Source: Burkholderiales bacterium
Lineage (GTDB): Bacteria > Pseudomonadota > Gammaproteobacteria > Burkholderiales > Burkholderiaceae_D
DNA length: 12,710 bases
Direction of reading: 5' to 3'
Assembly: GCA_005800405.1 (NCBI GenBank)
Contig: SYFN01000197.1
Span: 1 to 12,710, forward strand
Numbering within the stretch: position 1 is the first letter of the stretch; each line of letters begins with the position of its first letter. The notes beneath the pieces were generated by a model that did not search any database, was not told where the DNA came from, and saw nothing but the letters and a program-made list of their open reading frames with translations. Below, piece after piece: positions 6,608-12,710 of this stretch. The position numbers were made by a program, and so were the translations under genes.

Positions 6608-7933
6608 TTACTTATCACCACCGACCACGACCGTGACGAGATTCTCCATCACCAGCTTGCGCGCGAATGCAGCGCGAATGTCAGCGATGGTGACTTTTTC
6701 CACACGCGCAGTCCAAGTATCAAGGTAATCGAGCGGCATTTGATGGAAACCAATCGCCGCTATGTTATCCAGAATTTTTCGGTTGTTGTCGATCCGCAGT
6801 GGGAAGCCACCAATCAAATTATCTTTGGCTGCCTTGAGCTCGGCTTCGGTCGGACCGTCACGCAAATAAGTTGCGATGGTGTCGCGCACGACCTTGAGCG
6901 CCTCTTCCGATTGATCCTTGCGGGTCTGTAAACCTGCCTGATACGGTCCAGGCTGCGCCATCGCACTAAAGTAGCTGTAGGCGCTGTAGGCCAGACCGCG
7001 TTTCTCGCGAACTTCGCGCGTCAACCGCGACACAAAACCACCGCCACCGAGAATATAATTACCCACGGTGAGTGCAAAGAAATCCGGATCGCTGCGTGCC
7101 AGTGCGGGTGTGCCGATCAATATGTGCGCCTGTGATGCGGCATGGGAAATGCGCTGCTCGACACCAACCGGCTCGGCAACTGCGGGAATCTCGGGCAAAA
7201 GCCCACCCTGCGGCAAGCGCCGAGTGAGCTCCAACGCAATAGCCTGCGCCTCTTCCCGACTAATATCACCAATCATCGCGATTACGGCGTGATTGGCGAC
7301 ATAGTGCTTGGCATGAAAGCTGAGCAAATCTTCGCGTGTGATGGCCTCTATCGATTCAACTGTCGCCTCTACGCCATAGGGGTGATCACCGTAGGCTAAA
7401 CGCCAGAAGGCTTTGCTGGCGATGGATTCTGGCTTGGTCAGTGATTCGCGTATACCGGCAATGGTGCGTACTTTGTCGCGCGCAAAAAATTCGGCAGGCA
7501 TCGACGGCTGGGCAAGCAGACGGGCCAGCAGACGAACTGCTTGCTCACGCTCGGCCTTGGAGGAAAGTGTACGTATCGCCATGCCTGAGCGATCCGTGCC
7601 AGCACCACCACCGCGCTGCGCAGCAATATCGGCAATCGCATCGGAGATCTGCGATTCGGTCATCGCCGGTTCAGTGCTTCCATCTGCGAGCGTGGCCGCT
7701 GCAATACCGCGGGCGAGCATCGCATTGGTCAGCGAGGCCATGCCGGATTTATCCGCCGGATCACGTCGACCACCGGCATCGAAGTCTACGTTCACATCCA
7801 GAATCGAAATCGTGTGGTTCTCTACGAAATACACACGCGCGCCATTGGGTAATGTCCAATACTGGATGTTCAATGCGGCATGCGCCGTACCACTGATGTA
7901 CAACACGGCAATGATCAGAAATTTTTTTAACAT
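6608..7933 (-). CDS. M16B peptidase-like subunit lacking the zinc motif, exported
   Basis: A 441-residue protein with a signal peptide (about 1-19, ending TAHA) that directs it to the periplasm. It has the two-lobed M16 fold, but the HxxEH position reads SLTNA (67-71), so it cannot bind catalytic zinc. It keeps the glycine-rich GGGGF (296-300) and the R/Y segment EKRGLAYS (310-317), which in M16 enzymes helps bind substrate. The neighbouring upstream subunit has the opposite pattern. Family knowledge: M16B proteases such as the Sphingomonas pair work as heterodimers of a zinc subunit and an R/Y subunit. AGGAAAG lies just before ATG 7933. The start is 32 bases after the upstream peptidase gene. 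The substrate is unknown. Confidence 0.9.
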   Translation of the reverse strand: MLKKFLIIAVLYISGTAHAALNIQYWTLPNGARVYFVENHTISILDVNVDFDAGGRRDPADKSGMASLTNAMLARGIAAATLADGSTEPAMTESQISDAIADIAAQRGGGAGTDRSGMAIRTLSSKAEREQAVRLLARLLAQPSMPAEFFARDKVRTIAGIRESLTKPESIASKAFWRLAYGDHPYGVEATVESIEAITREDLLSFHAKHYVANHAVIAMIGDISREEAQAIALELTRRLPQGGLLPEIPAVAEPVGVEQRISHAASQAHILIGTPALARSDPDFFALTVGNYILGGGGFVSRLTREVREKRGLAYSAYSYFSAMAQPGPYQAGLQTRKDQSEEALKVVRDTIATYLRDGPTEAELKAAKDNLIGGFPLRIDNNRKILDNIAAIGFHQMPLDYLDTWTARVEKVTIADIRAAFARKLVMENLVTVVVGGDK

Positions 7934-7965
7934 CGTCTTTCCTGGTTGAGAGCTCGGCGAGATTA

Positions 7966-9354
7966 TTAATGACGAAGTCCGGGAACCTGCGGTTTGCGCT
8001 CGGCCTGCGCAGCGACGGGCAAGGGTTCAAGTGTGGCGACCGTCAGCTGATCATCGGAAAAATATTTCTCCGCGACTGCCTGTACTTGCGCCGGGGTGAC
8101 AGCAGCGAGCTTTTCGATCATGCGATCAATCTGACGAAATGAAATACCCGACATTTCCGTCACGCCAATTTCCATCGCCTGCCCAAAAACGGAGTCTCGT
8201 TTGTAGACCTGGCTAGCAATCAGCTGCGCTTTGACACGCTTAAGTTCTTCTGGCGAGACACCGTGTTTGGCGATGCGCTCAACTTCGGCGCGCAAGGCTT
8301 GCTCAAGCTGTGTCACGCTGGTGTCCTTGGCCGGTACGCCAGAGAGCGTAAACATGACCGGACCGCGGGCCGTACCCTGATAGCCGGCATCAACGGAATT
8401 AGCCACGCGCTCGGTGCGCACCAGTTTTGCTGGCAAACGTGCATTGTCATAGCCATCGAGTACGGCTGCCAGCACATCAAGGGCATGGGCATCGTCATCT
8501 TTTTCTACGTCGTTAAGCTTGGGTACCTTGAACGCCAGAACGAGATAGGGATTTTCTGCTGGCGCTTTGACCACCACGCGCTTGATACCTGTCTGCGGTG
8601 GCTCTTGCTGGGGCTTCATTTTCGGTAATGTTTTTGGTGGAATCTTGCCAAAGTATTTTTCAGCCAGTGCGTGTACCTCCTTTGCCTCGACGTCGCCGGT
8701 GACGACCAGGGTGGCATTGTTCGGCGCATACCAGCGCTGATACCATGCGAGCGCATCGGCCGCTGTCATGTTCTGCAAATCATCCATCCAGCCAATCACC
8801 GGATTCTTGTACGGGTGAGAGACGTAGGCTGTCGCATTGAGCGCTTCATATAACAAAGCGATGGGTTGATCATCAGTTCGCAAGCGACGCTCTTCCATCA
8901 CAACCCGAATTTCCTTGGCAAATTCTTCCTTGTCCATCCTGAGGTTCTGCATGCGGTCCGCCTCCAGCGCCATCACTTGTTCGAGGCGAGACTTCTCGAC
9001 CTGCTGGTGATAGGCGGTGTAATCTTTTCCAGTGAAAGCATTGTCGCGACCACCCAGTGCAGCTACTTTTTCACTGAACTCACCGGGCTTGAGTTTGGCT
9101 GTGCCCTTGAACATCATGTGCTCGAGCACATGAGCCACGCCCGTGGTGCCATTCTGCTCATCCATGCTGCCAACGCGATACCAAACCATGTGCGCCACGG
9201 TCGGCGCCCGCCGATCCTCCTGCACGATGATGTGCATGCCATTGGCTAGCTTGAATTCCTGAGCCTCGGCTCCAGCCCATGCACCACCAGCCACAACACT
9301 GAGCATCATTACTAACAAACTGACAAATGCCAGCCATACCGCATGAAATTTCAT
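7966..9354 (-). CDS. M16 zinc metallopeptidase (catalytic subunit), exported
   Basis: A 462-residue periplasmic endopeptidase. I chose ATG 9354 over the in-frame GTG 9408 because it opens directly onto a signal peptide (MKFHAVWLAF..., about 1-30), although its ribosome site is weak. The inverted zinc motif is VAHVLEHMMF (H75, E78, H79), and the distal glutamate ligand sits 76 residues later in VVMEERR (E155). The usual R/Y segment of the C-terminal lobe is degenerate: RTERVANS replaces EKRGLAYS, so the tyrosine is lost. This complements the next gene, which lacks zinc ligands but keeps R/Y, and fits an obligate heterodimer. First gene of the operon M16-M16-rsmD and divergent from ftsY. Substrate unknown; a peptide-degrading or processing role in the periplasm is inference. 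Confidence 0.93.
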   Translation of the reverse strand: MKFHAVWLAFVSLLVMMLSVVAGGAWAGAEAQEFKLANGMHIIVQEDRRAPTVAHMVWYRVGSMDEQNGTTGVAHVLEHMMFKGTAKLKPGEFSEKVAALGGRDNAFTGKDYTAYHQQVEKSRLEQVMALEADRMQNLRMDKEEFAKEIRVVMEERRLRTDDQPIALLYEALNATAYVSHPYKNPVIGWMDDLQNMTAADALAWYQRWYAPNNATLVVTGDVEAKEVHALAEKYFGKIPPKTLPKMKPQQEPPQTGIKRVVVKAPAENPYLVLAFKVPKLNDVEKDDDAHALDVLAAVLDGYDNARLPAKLVRTERVANSVDAGYQGTARGPVMFTLSGVPAKDTSVTQLEQALRAEVERIAKHGVSPEELKRVKAQLIASQVYKRDSVFGQAMEIGVTEMSGISFRQIDRMIEKLAAVTPAQVQAVAEKYFSDDQLTVATLEPLPVAAQAERKPQVPGLRH

Positions 9355-9459
9355 GGTCTTTGCTCTGCTAAAATAGGGATCATCTGGCGCGGAAATGCGC
9401 CGAACCACCTGATTGTAGCCGCTTGTCTTTTTCCCTGCTGCGCACCACTCCGGATGCCG
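9355..9459. promoter_or_regulatory. Divergent promoter region between the M16 operon and ftsY
   Basis: This 105-base gap must hold both divergent promoters unless they lie inside the genes. TAAAAT (9369-9374) is a -10 candidate for ftsY, and on the minus strand TACAAT near 9415-9420 is one for the M16 operon. Neither has a good -35 at standard spacing, so exact starts cannot be given. Confidence 0.3.
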
Positions 9460-10458
9460 ATGTTCAAGTTTTTCAAGAAAAAATCACTGGAACCCGAGGC
9501 CTCAGCCTCGATCAACACGAACGCGGTCAGTGATGCATCCGCTGCATCAGCCACTACCCCTGGCCCATCATGGGCGCAAAAGCTCAAAGCGGGCCTATCC
9601 CGCACTTCATCAAATCTTTCGACGCTCTTTACCGGCACAAAGATCGACGATGATCTTTATGAAGAGCTGGAATCTGCGTTACTGATGGCGGATGCCGGCG
9701 TTGCCGCAACCACGCAATTACTGGATGCACTAAAGGCGCGCGTCAAGCAAGACAAACTGTCCGACTCGGTACAAGTAAAAAACGCTCTGCGCGAGCTGAT
9801 GATCGTCTTGCTTAAGCCGCTGGAAAAACCACTGGGGCTGGACCGCGAACAACCTTTGGTCATGATGATTACCGGCGTCAACGGTGCGGGCAAAACGACT
9901 ACCATAGGCAAGCTGGCCAAGCACATGCAGCGTCATGATCAGAAAGTCCTGCTGGCCGCGGGCGATATGTTTCGCGCAGCGGCACGTGAACAACTGATGG
10001 TCTGGGGCGAGCGCAATGACGTTGCGGTAATTACGCAGGAATCAGGTGATCCAGCAGCGATTGCCTTCGATGCAGTGCGAGCGGGTCGTGCGCGCGGCGT
10101 CGATGTGGTGATGATCGATACCGCAGGCCGACTCCCGACACAGCTGCACCTGATGGATGAGCTCAAAAGAATCCGTCGCGTGATCGGTAAGGGTATGGAG
10201 GGTGCACCCCATGAGGTGCTACTGGTCATTGATGGCAACACTGGCCAAAATGCACTCGCTCAGGTAAAAGCCTTTGATGATGCGTTTTCACTGACCGGCC
10301 TGATCGTGACCAAGCTGGACGGCACGGCCAAGGGCGGTGTGCTGGCTGCGATCGTGACGCAACGTTCGATACCGGTGTATTTCATCGGCGTAGGCGAAGC
10401 CATTGATGACTTGCAGCCCTTCGTTGCGTCAGAATTCGTTGACGCCCTTCTGGGCTGA
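9460..10458 (+). CDS. ftsY: Signal recognition particle receptor FtsY
   Basis: The SRP receptor GTPase. It docks the Ffh-4.5S RNA-ribosome complex at the membrane and hands nascent membrane proteins to SecYEG. From ATG 9460 it has 332 residues. A longer frame from 9343 would add 39 unlikely residues overlapping the divergent gene, and ATG 9454 is an equally possible start two codons earlier. Visible parts: a basic amphipathic start MFKFFKKKS and a short variable linker (about 10-55) in place of the long acidic A domain of E. coli. Then come the N domain (about 56-130) and the G domain with GVNGAGKTTTIGK (139-151), DTAGR (220-224) and TKLDG (284-288), ending in a typical membrane-proximal helix. 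The short A domain is common outside enteric bacteria. First of ftsY-ftsE-ftsX, 71 bases before ftsE. Confidence 0.96.
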   Translation: MFKFFKKKSLEPEASASINTNAVSDASAASATTPGPSWAQKLKAGLSRTSSNLSTLFTGTKIDDDLYEELESALLMADAGVAATTQLLDALKARVKQDKLSDSVQVKNALRELMIVLLKPLEKPLGLDREQPLVMMITGVNGAGKTTTIGKLAKHMQRHDQKVLLAAGDMFRAAAREQLMVWGERNDVAVITQESGDPAAIAFDAVRAGRARGVDVVMIDTAGRLPTQLHLMDELKRIRRVIGKGMEGAPHEVLLVIDGNTGQNALAQVKAFDDAFSLTGLIVTKLDGTAKGGVLAAIVTQRSIPVYFIGVGEAIDDLQPFVASEFVDALLG

Positions 10459-10529
10459 TACCACTGTACTTTTGACACGGAACGTATGAAACCTGTTTTC
10501 GAGCCGACCAACGATCACGTATATAAACC

Positions 10530-11216
10530 ATGTCCCTCATTTCGTTTTCCCACGTTACCAAAAAATATCCAGGCGATGTGGTGGCGCTCGCCGACCTCAC
10601 GCTGGCAGTCAACGAGGGAGAACTGGTTTTTTTGACGGGGCCATCAGGTGCCGGTAAATCGACACTGCTTAAATTGATTGCCGGTATCGAGCGACCGACT
10701 GGCGGTGTCTTGCTGGTGAGCGGCCAGGACATGCGCAAACTCAACCGAACCACGCTGCCTTTTTTGCGTCGCAAACTGGGCCTGATTCTTCAGCAGCACC
10801 GACTCCTGCAGGATCGTAATGTACTAGACAATGTGATTCTGCCACTGGTGGTCACAGGCGCATCGCTGCAAGAGTCGCGGCAGCGCGCCATGGTTGCACT
10901 TGAAAGAGTGGGGCTTGATGCGAAAGCGCTTGCGACACCGATGTCACTTTCGGGTGGCGAGCAACAGCGCGTCTCGATTGCACGCACGATTGTTCATAAG
11001 CCACGTATCATCCTGGCCGATGAACCTACGGCCAACCTAGATCGAGCCAGCGCGAAAGGCGTGATTGATGTGCTGCACACGTTTAATTCTGCGGGTGTCA
11101 CCTGCATCATCTCCACCCACGATGAACGTCTGCTGCACGGTGCAGACCGCGTGTTCGAACTGGCGCACGGCAAGGTCGCGGCGGTGCATGATGCAGAAAG
11201 CGAGGTGGGCGCATGA
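10530..11216 (+). CDS. ftsE: Cell division ABC transporter ATP-binding protein FtsE
   Basis: Cytoplasmic ATPase of the FtsEX complex. With FtsX it joins the divisome and, through ATP cycling, activates periplasmic murein hydrolases via adaptors such as EnvC (family knowledge). The 228-residue length is typical. Motifs in order: Walker A GPSGAGKST (37-45), Q-loop Q88, signature LSGGEQQ (140-146), Walker B ILADEP with catalytic E165 and the switch histidine in STHDE (H197), so the ATPase looks active. A perfect TTGACA (10472-10477) lies in the gap before it but has no convincing -10. The start has no strong ribosome site. Its stop overlaps the ftsX start by four bases (ATGA), indicating translational coupling of the two subunits. 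Confidence 0.96.
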   Translation: MSLISFSHVTKKYPGDVVALADLTLAVNEGELVFLTGPSGAGKSTLLKLIAGIERPTGGVLLVSGQDMRKLNRTTLPFLRRKLGLILQQHRLLQDRNVLDNVILPLVVTGASLQESRQRAMVALERVGLDAKALATPMSLSGGEQQRVSIARTIVHKPRIILADEPTANLDRASAKGVIDVLHTFNSAGVTCIISTHDERLLHGADRVFELAHGKVAAVHDAESEVGA

Positions 11217-12136
11217 AATTTTTCAGAGAGCATGCCTTCGCATGTCGCGCAGCACTTGCGCGTATTGCCGCTGCGCCGGGCAGCTTCATTTTCAATGTTC
11301 TGGTGATTGCGCTGGCCTTGATACTGCCTTTAGGTGGCCTGACCTTGCTTGACAATGTGCGCCCCGTAACGCAAGGCATCTCGGTAGAGCCGGAGATCAG
11401 CGTTTTTCTGTCTACCGATGCTCCCGGCGGTCGCATTCAGGCAATCGGCGATGAGATACGCGGGCTCATACAGCGCGAACAGCTCAAGGCCAAAGTAGAA
11501 TTCGTCTCGCGTGACAAGGCGCTTGATTCACTTAAACAACGCGCGGGGCTGGGCGATATCGTTGCGACCTTGGGCAACAATCCTTTGCCAGATGCCTACG
11601 TACTGAAGCTGGCCAGTGCAGAGGATGCTGCAGGTGCATCGCGCATCGTAAAACTCGCGGAAGGAATCAGCAAGTTATCTGGCGTCGAGGTCGTGCAAAT
11701 GGACTCTGCCTGGGTCAAGCGGCTGGCCGCGCTGATGACACTCGCGACCACGTTGCTGTGGTTACTCGCAGCTACACTCTGCGGGGTGGTACTGGCCGTG
11801 GTGTTCAACACCATACGATTGCAGGTGCTGACGCAGTCGGAAGAGATCGCCGTATCCCGGCTGCTGGGTGCCACCGATACCTTTGTCTCTCGCCCGTTTT
11901 ATTACACCGGCGCGATGCTCGGCCTCGCCTCTGGTGCGCTAGCGCTGGCCGGCATGTTGCTGGCGCTGCTGTTGCTCAATACCTCCGTCACACAGCTAGC
12001 CGCGCTGTACGGTTCCCCCTTCCGACTCGCGCCCCTGCCCGCGAGCACCACTGGCATGCTGTTAGCCGGCAGTGCGGCCCTAGGCGTGCTGGGAGCGGCC
12101 CTGTCGGTCCGACGCTTCCTGCGCCAGCCGAGCTAG
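11213..12136 (+). CDS. ftsX: Cell division protein FtsX, membrane subunit
   Basis: Inner-membrane partner of FtsE. The 307-residue sequence shows an N-terminal cytoplasmic arm, TM1 at about 26-46 (VLVIALALILPLGG) and a periplasmic loop at about 47-172. This loop in other species contacts hydrolase activators. TM2 (about 174-198), TM3 (about 233-256) and TM4 (about 280-298) follow, with the FtsX-type cytoplasmic segment VSRLLGATDTFVSRPF (214-229) after TM2. This is the usual four-helix FtsX topology. ATG overlaps the ftsE stop by four bases. Nothing in the sequence looks damaged. Confidence 0.95.
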   Translation: MKFFREHAFACRAALARIAAAPGSFIFNVLVIALALILPLGGLTLLDNVRPVTQGISVEPEISVFLSTDAPGGRIQAIGDEIRGLIQREQLKAKVEFVSRDKALDSLKQRAGLGDIVATLGNNPLPDAYVLKLASAEDAAGASRIVKLAEGISKLSGVEVVQMDSAWVKRLAALMTLATTLLWLLAATLCGVVLAVVFNTIRLQVLTQSEEIAVSRLLGATDTFVSRPFYYTGAMLGLASGALALAGMLLALLLLNTSVTQLAALYGSPFRLAPLPASTTGMLLAGSAALGVLGAALSVRRFLRQPS

Positions 12137-12170
12137 GCTTCCCTGCTAGCGGGTCTGCAGCGCTTCATAT

Positions 12171-12200
12171 TTGACAATAATCTTCCGGCCAAGATCCCCC
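12171..12200 (+). promoter_or_regulatory. Possible promoter elements upstream of rpoH
   Basis: TTGACA (12171-12176) is a perfect sigma-70 -35, but no good -10 follows at 16-18 bases. CCCCCTGT (12196-12203) recalls the sigma-32 -10 consensus CCCCATNT, but at a 19-base spacing. A second -10-like TATTAT (12237-12242) follows the CIRCE site. The transcription start is therefore uncertain. Confidence 0.3.
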
Positions 12201-12207
12201 TGTCCAG

Positions 12208-12238
12208 TATTAGCACTCAGCTGATGAGAGTGCTAATA
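12208..12238 (+). promoter_or_regulatory. CIRCE operator (HrcA binding site) upstream of rpoH
   Basis: TTAGCACTC (12210-12218), a nine-base spacer (12219-12227) and GAGTGCTAA (12228-12236) match the CIRCE consensus at all 18 positions. The arms extend symmetrically by two more bases to 11 bp each. It lies 68 bases before the rpoH start. HrcA represses transcription by binding CIRCE and is released on heat stress as GroEL becomes occupied (family knowledge). Control of rpoH is inferred from position. Confidence 0.95.
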
Positions 12239-12248
12239 TTATTGCTGT

Positions 12249-12301
12249 GAGGGTGAAATCAGTCCCTCAAAGCAGCTTTCGGGTGCAAACCCATTAAGGA
12301 G
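12249..12301 (+). promoter_or_regulatory. Structured rpoH leader and ribosome binding site
   Basis: AAGGAG (12296-12301) lies 5 bases before ATG 12307. Two hairpins precede it: GAGGG/CCCTC (12249-12253, 12264-12268) and GGGT-GCAA-ACCC (12281-12292) with a GNRA tetraloop, ending three bases before the ribosome site. They could affect initiation; no experiment is implied. Confidence 0.55.
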
Positions 12302-12306
12302 AAACA

Positions 12307-12710
12307 ATGACAGCTTTGTCCGTATCGTCCGCACTTGTGCCGGCTGATCGTCAGGCACTGGCTCTCGGTTTTCCCGGCAGCCTTGGTAATCTGGATGCTT
12401 ATATTTCCACTGTAAACCGGCTCCCGATGCTCACGAAGGAGGAAGAGGTCTCGCTCGCGCGTCAGTTGCGCGACAAAGCCGATCTCGCTGCGGCGCAGGC
12501 ACTGGTGATGTCGCATTTGCGACTGGTGGTATCAATTGCGCGTGGTTATCTGGGCTACGGTCTGCCGCATGCCGATCTGATTCAGGAAGGTAACGTCGGC
12601 CTGATGAAAGCGGTGAAGCGCTTTGACCCTAAGCAAGGCGTGCGTTTGGTGTCGTATGCGATGCACTGGATCAAGGCAGAACTTCATGACTACAGTTTGC
12701 GCAACTGGCG
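12307..12710 (+). CDS. rpoH: RNA polymerase heat-shock sigma factor RpoH (sigma-32), N-terminal part
   Basis: Directs RNA polymerase to heat-shock promoters (chaperones, proteases). The window holds 134 complete codons, and the gene runs off the right edge. After a variable start it shows region 1.2 ([20 protein letters not shown]), then region 2 with [16 protein letters not shown] and the core-binding and -10-recognition segment [19 protein letters not shown]. Next comes the RpoH-type [19 protein letters not shown] and RNW. The alanine/methionine-HWIKAE wording and the leading LPML separate RpoH from RpoD, RpoS and the flagellar sigma. It sits after ftsX as in many proteobacteria. ATG 12307 has a strong AAGGAG. 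The CIRCE operator upstream implies HrcA control. Confidence 0.96.
   Translation, partial: MTALSVSSALVPADRQALALGFPGSLGNLDAYISTVNRLPMLTKEEEVSLARQLRDKADLAAAQALVMSHLRLVVSIARGYLGYGLPHADLIQEGNVGLMKAVKRFDPKQGVRLVSYAMHWIKAELHDYSLRNW

Noticed and set aside
7413..7949. Long plus-strand frame (178 codons) opposite the M16 subunit gene
   Set aside because: It is the mirror of a clear M16 gene, with a composition typical of antisense reading and no motif.
9355..9408. GTG 9408 as the start of the M16 peptidase
   Set aside because: It adds 18 charged residues before the signal peptide; ATG 9354 gives a normal exported precursor.
9343..9459. ATG 9343 as the start of ftsY
   Set aside because: The added 39 residues overlap the divergent gene start and do not resemble any FtsY N-terminus, whereas MFKFFKKKS does.

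Overview
The window joins a disturbed accessory segment (about 1-4950) to a well-ordered block of housekeeping genes (about 5000-12710). The conserved block holds ftsY-ftsE-ftsX-rpoH, with two M16 peptidases, rsmD, coaD and a YfhL-type ferredoxin running the opposite way. Protein details such as the CoaD FISGT-VREIA motif, together with a perfect CIRCE operator upstream of rpoH, point to a proteobacterium, most likely a betaproteobacterium. This assignment is inference from gene order and motifs; no search was run.

Left part. Bases 1-572 have no intact gene but carry a short coding-like relic (50-178). A large membrane-anchored SpoIIE/PP2C-type phosphatase with a 7TMR-DISM sensor follows (573-2795), rich in TTA codons and apparently lower in GC than the right half. 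Just downstream, a complete IS3-family element (2876-4064, IS407-like) has inserted into another short reading frame. Removing the element and one copy of the ATGT target repeat restores that frame exactly. Part of this broken frame is a diverged copy of the relic at 125-178, so related coding fragments flank the phosphatase gene. The IS carries a textbook -1 frameshift cassette: an A AAA AAG heptamer followed six bases later by a perfect 11-bp hairpin. Bases 4202-4493 show no gene, and 4494-4868 holds a small unidentified frame.

Middle part, minus strand. A signal-peptide M16 metallopeptidase with HxxEH (7966-9354) is followed by a second M16 protein that lacks HxxEH but keeps the R/Y segment (6608-7933). 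The two sets of motifs are complementary, as in heterodimeric M16B proteases. rsmD (16S rRNA G966 methyltransferase) follows after 6 bases. After a 217-base gap with hairpins and a weak promoter come coaD (CoA synthesis) and a dicluster ferredoxin.

Right part, plus strand. ftsY (SRP receptor) is divergent from the peptidase operon. ftsE and ftsX overlap by ATGA and encode the ABC system that controls septal peptidoglycan hydrolysis. The start of rpoH (sigma-32) runs off the window edge. The CIRCE site suggests that HrcA represses rpoH, linking the two heat-shock control circuits.
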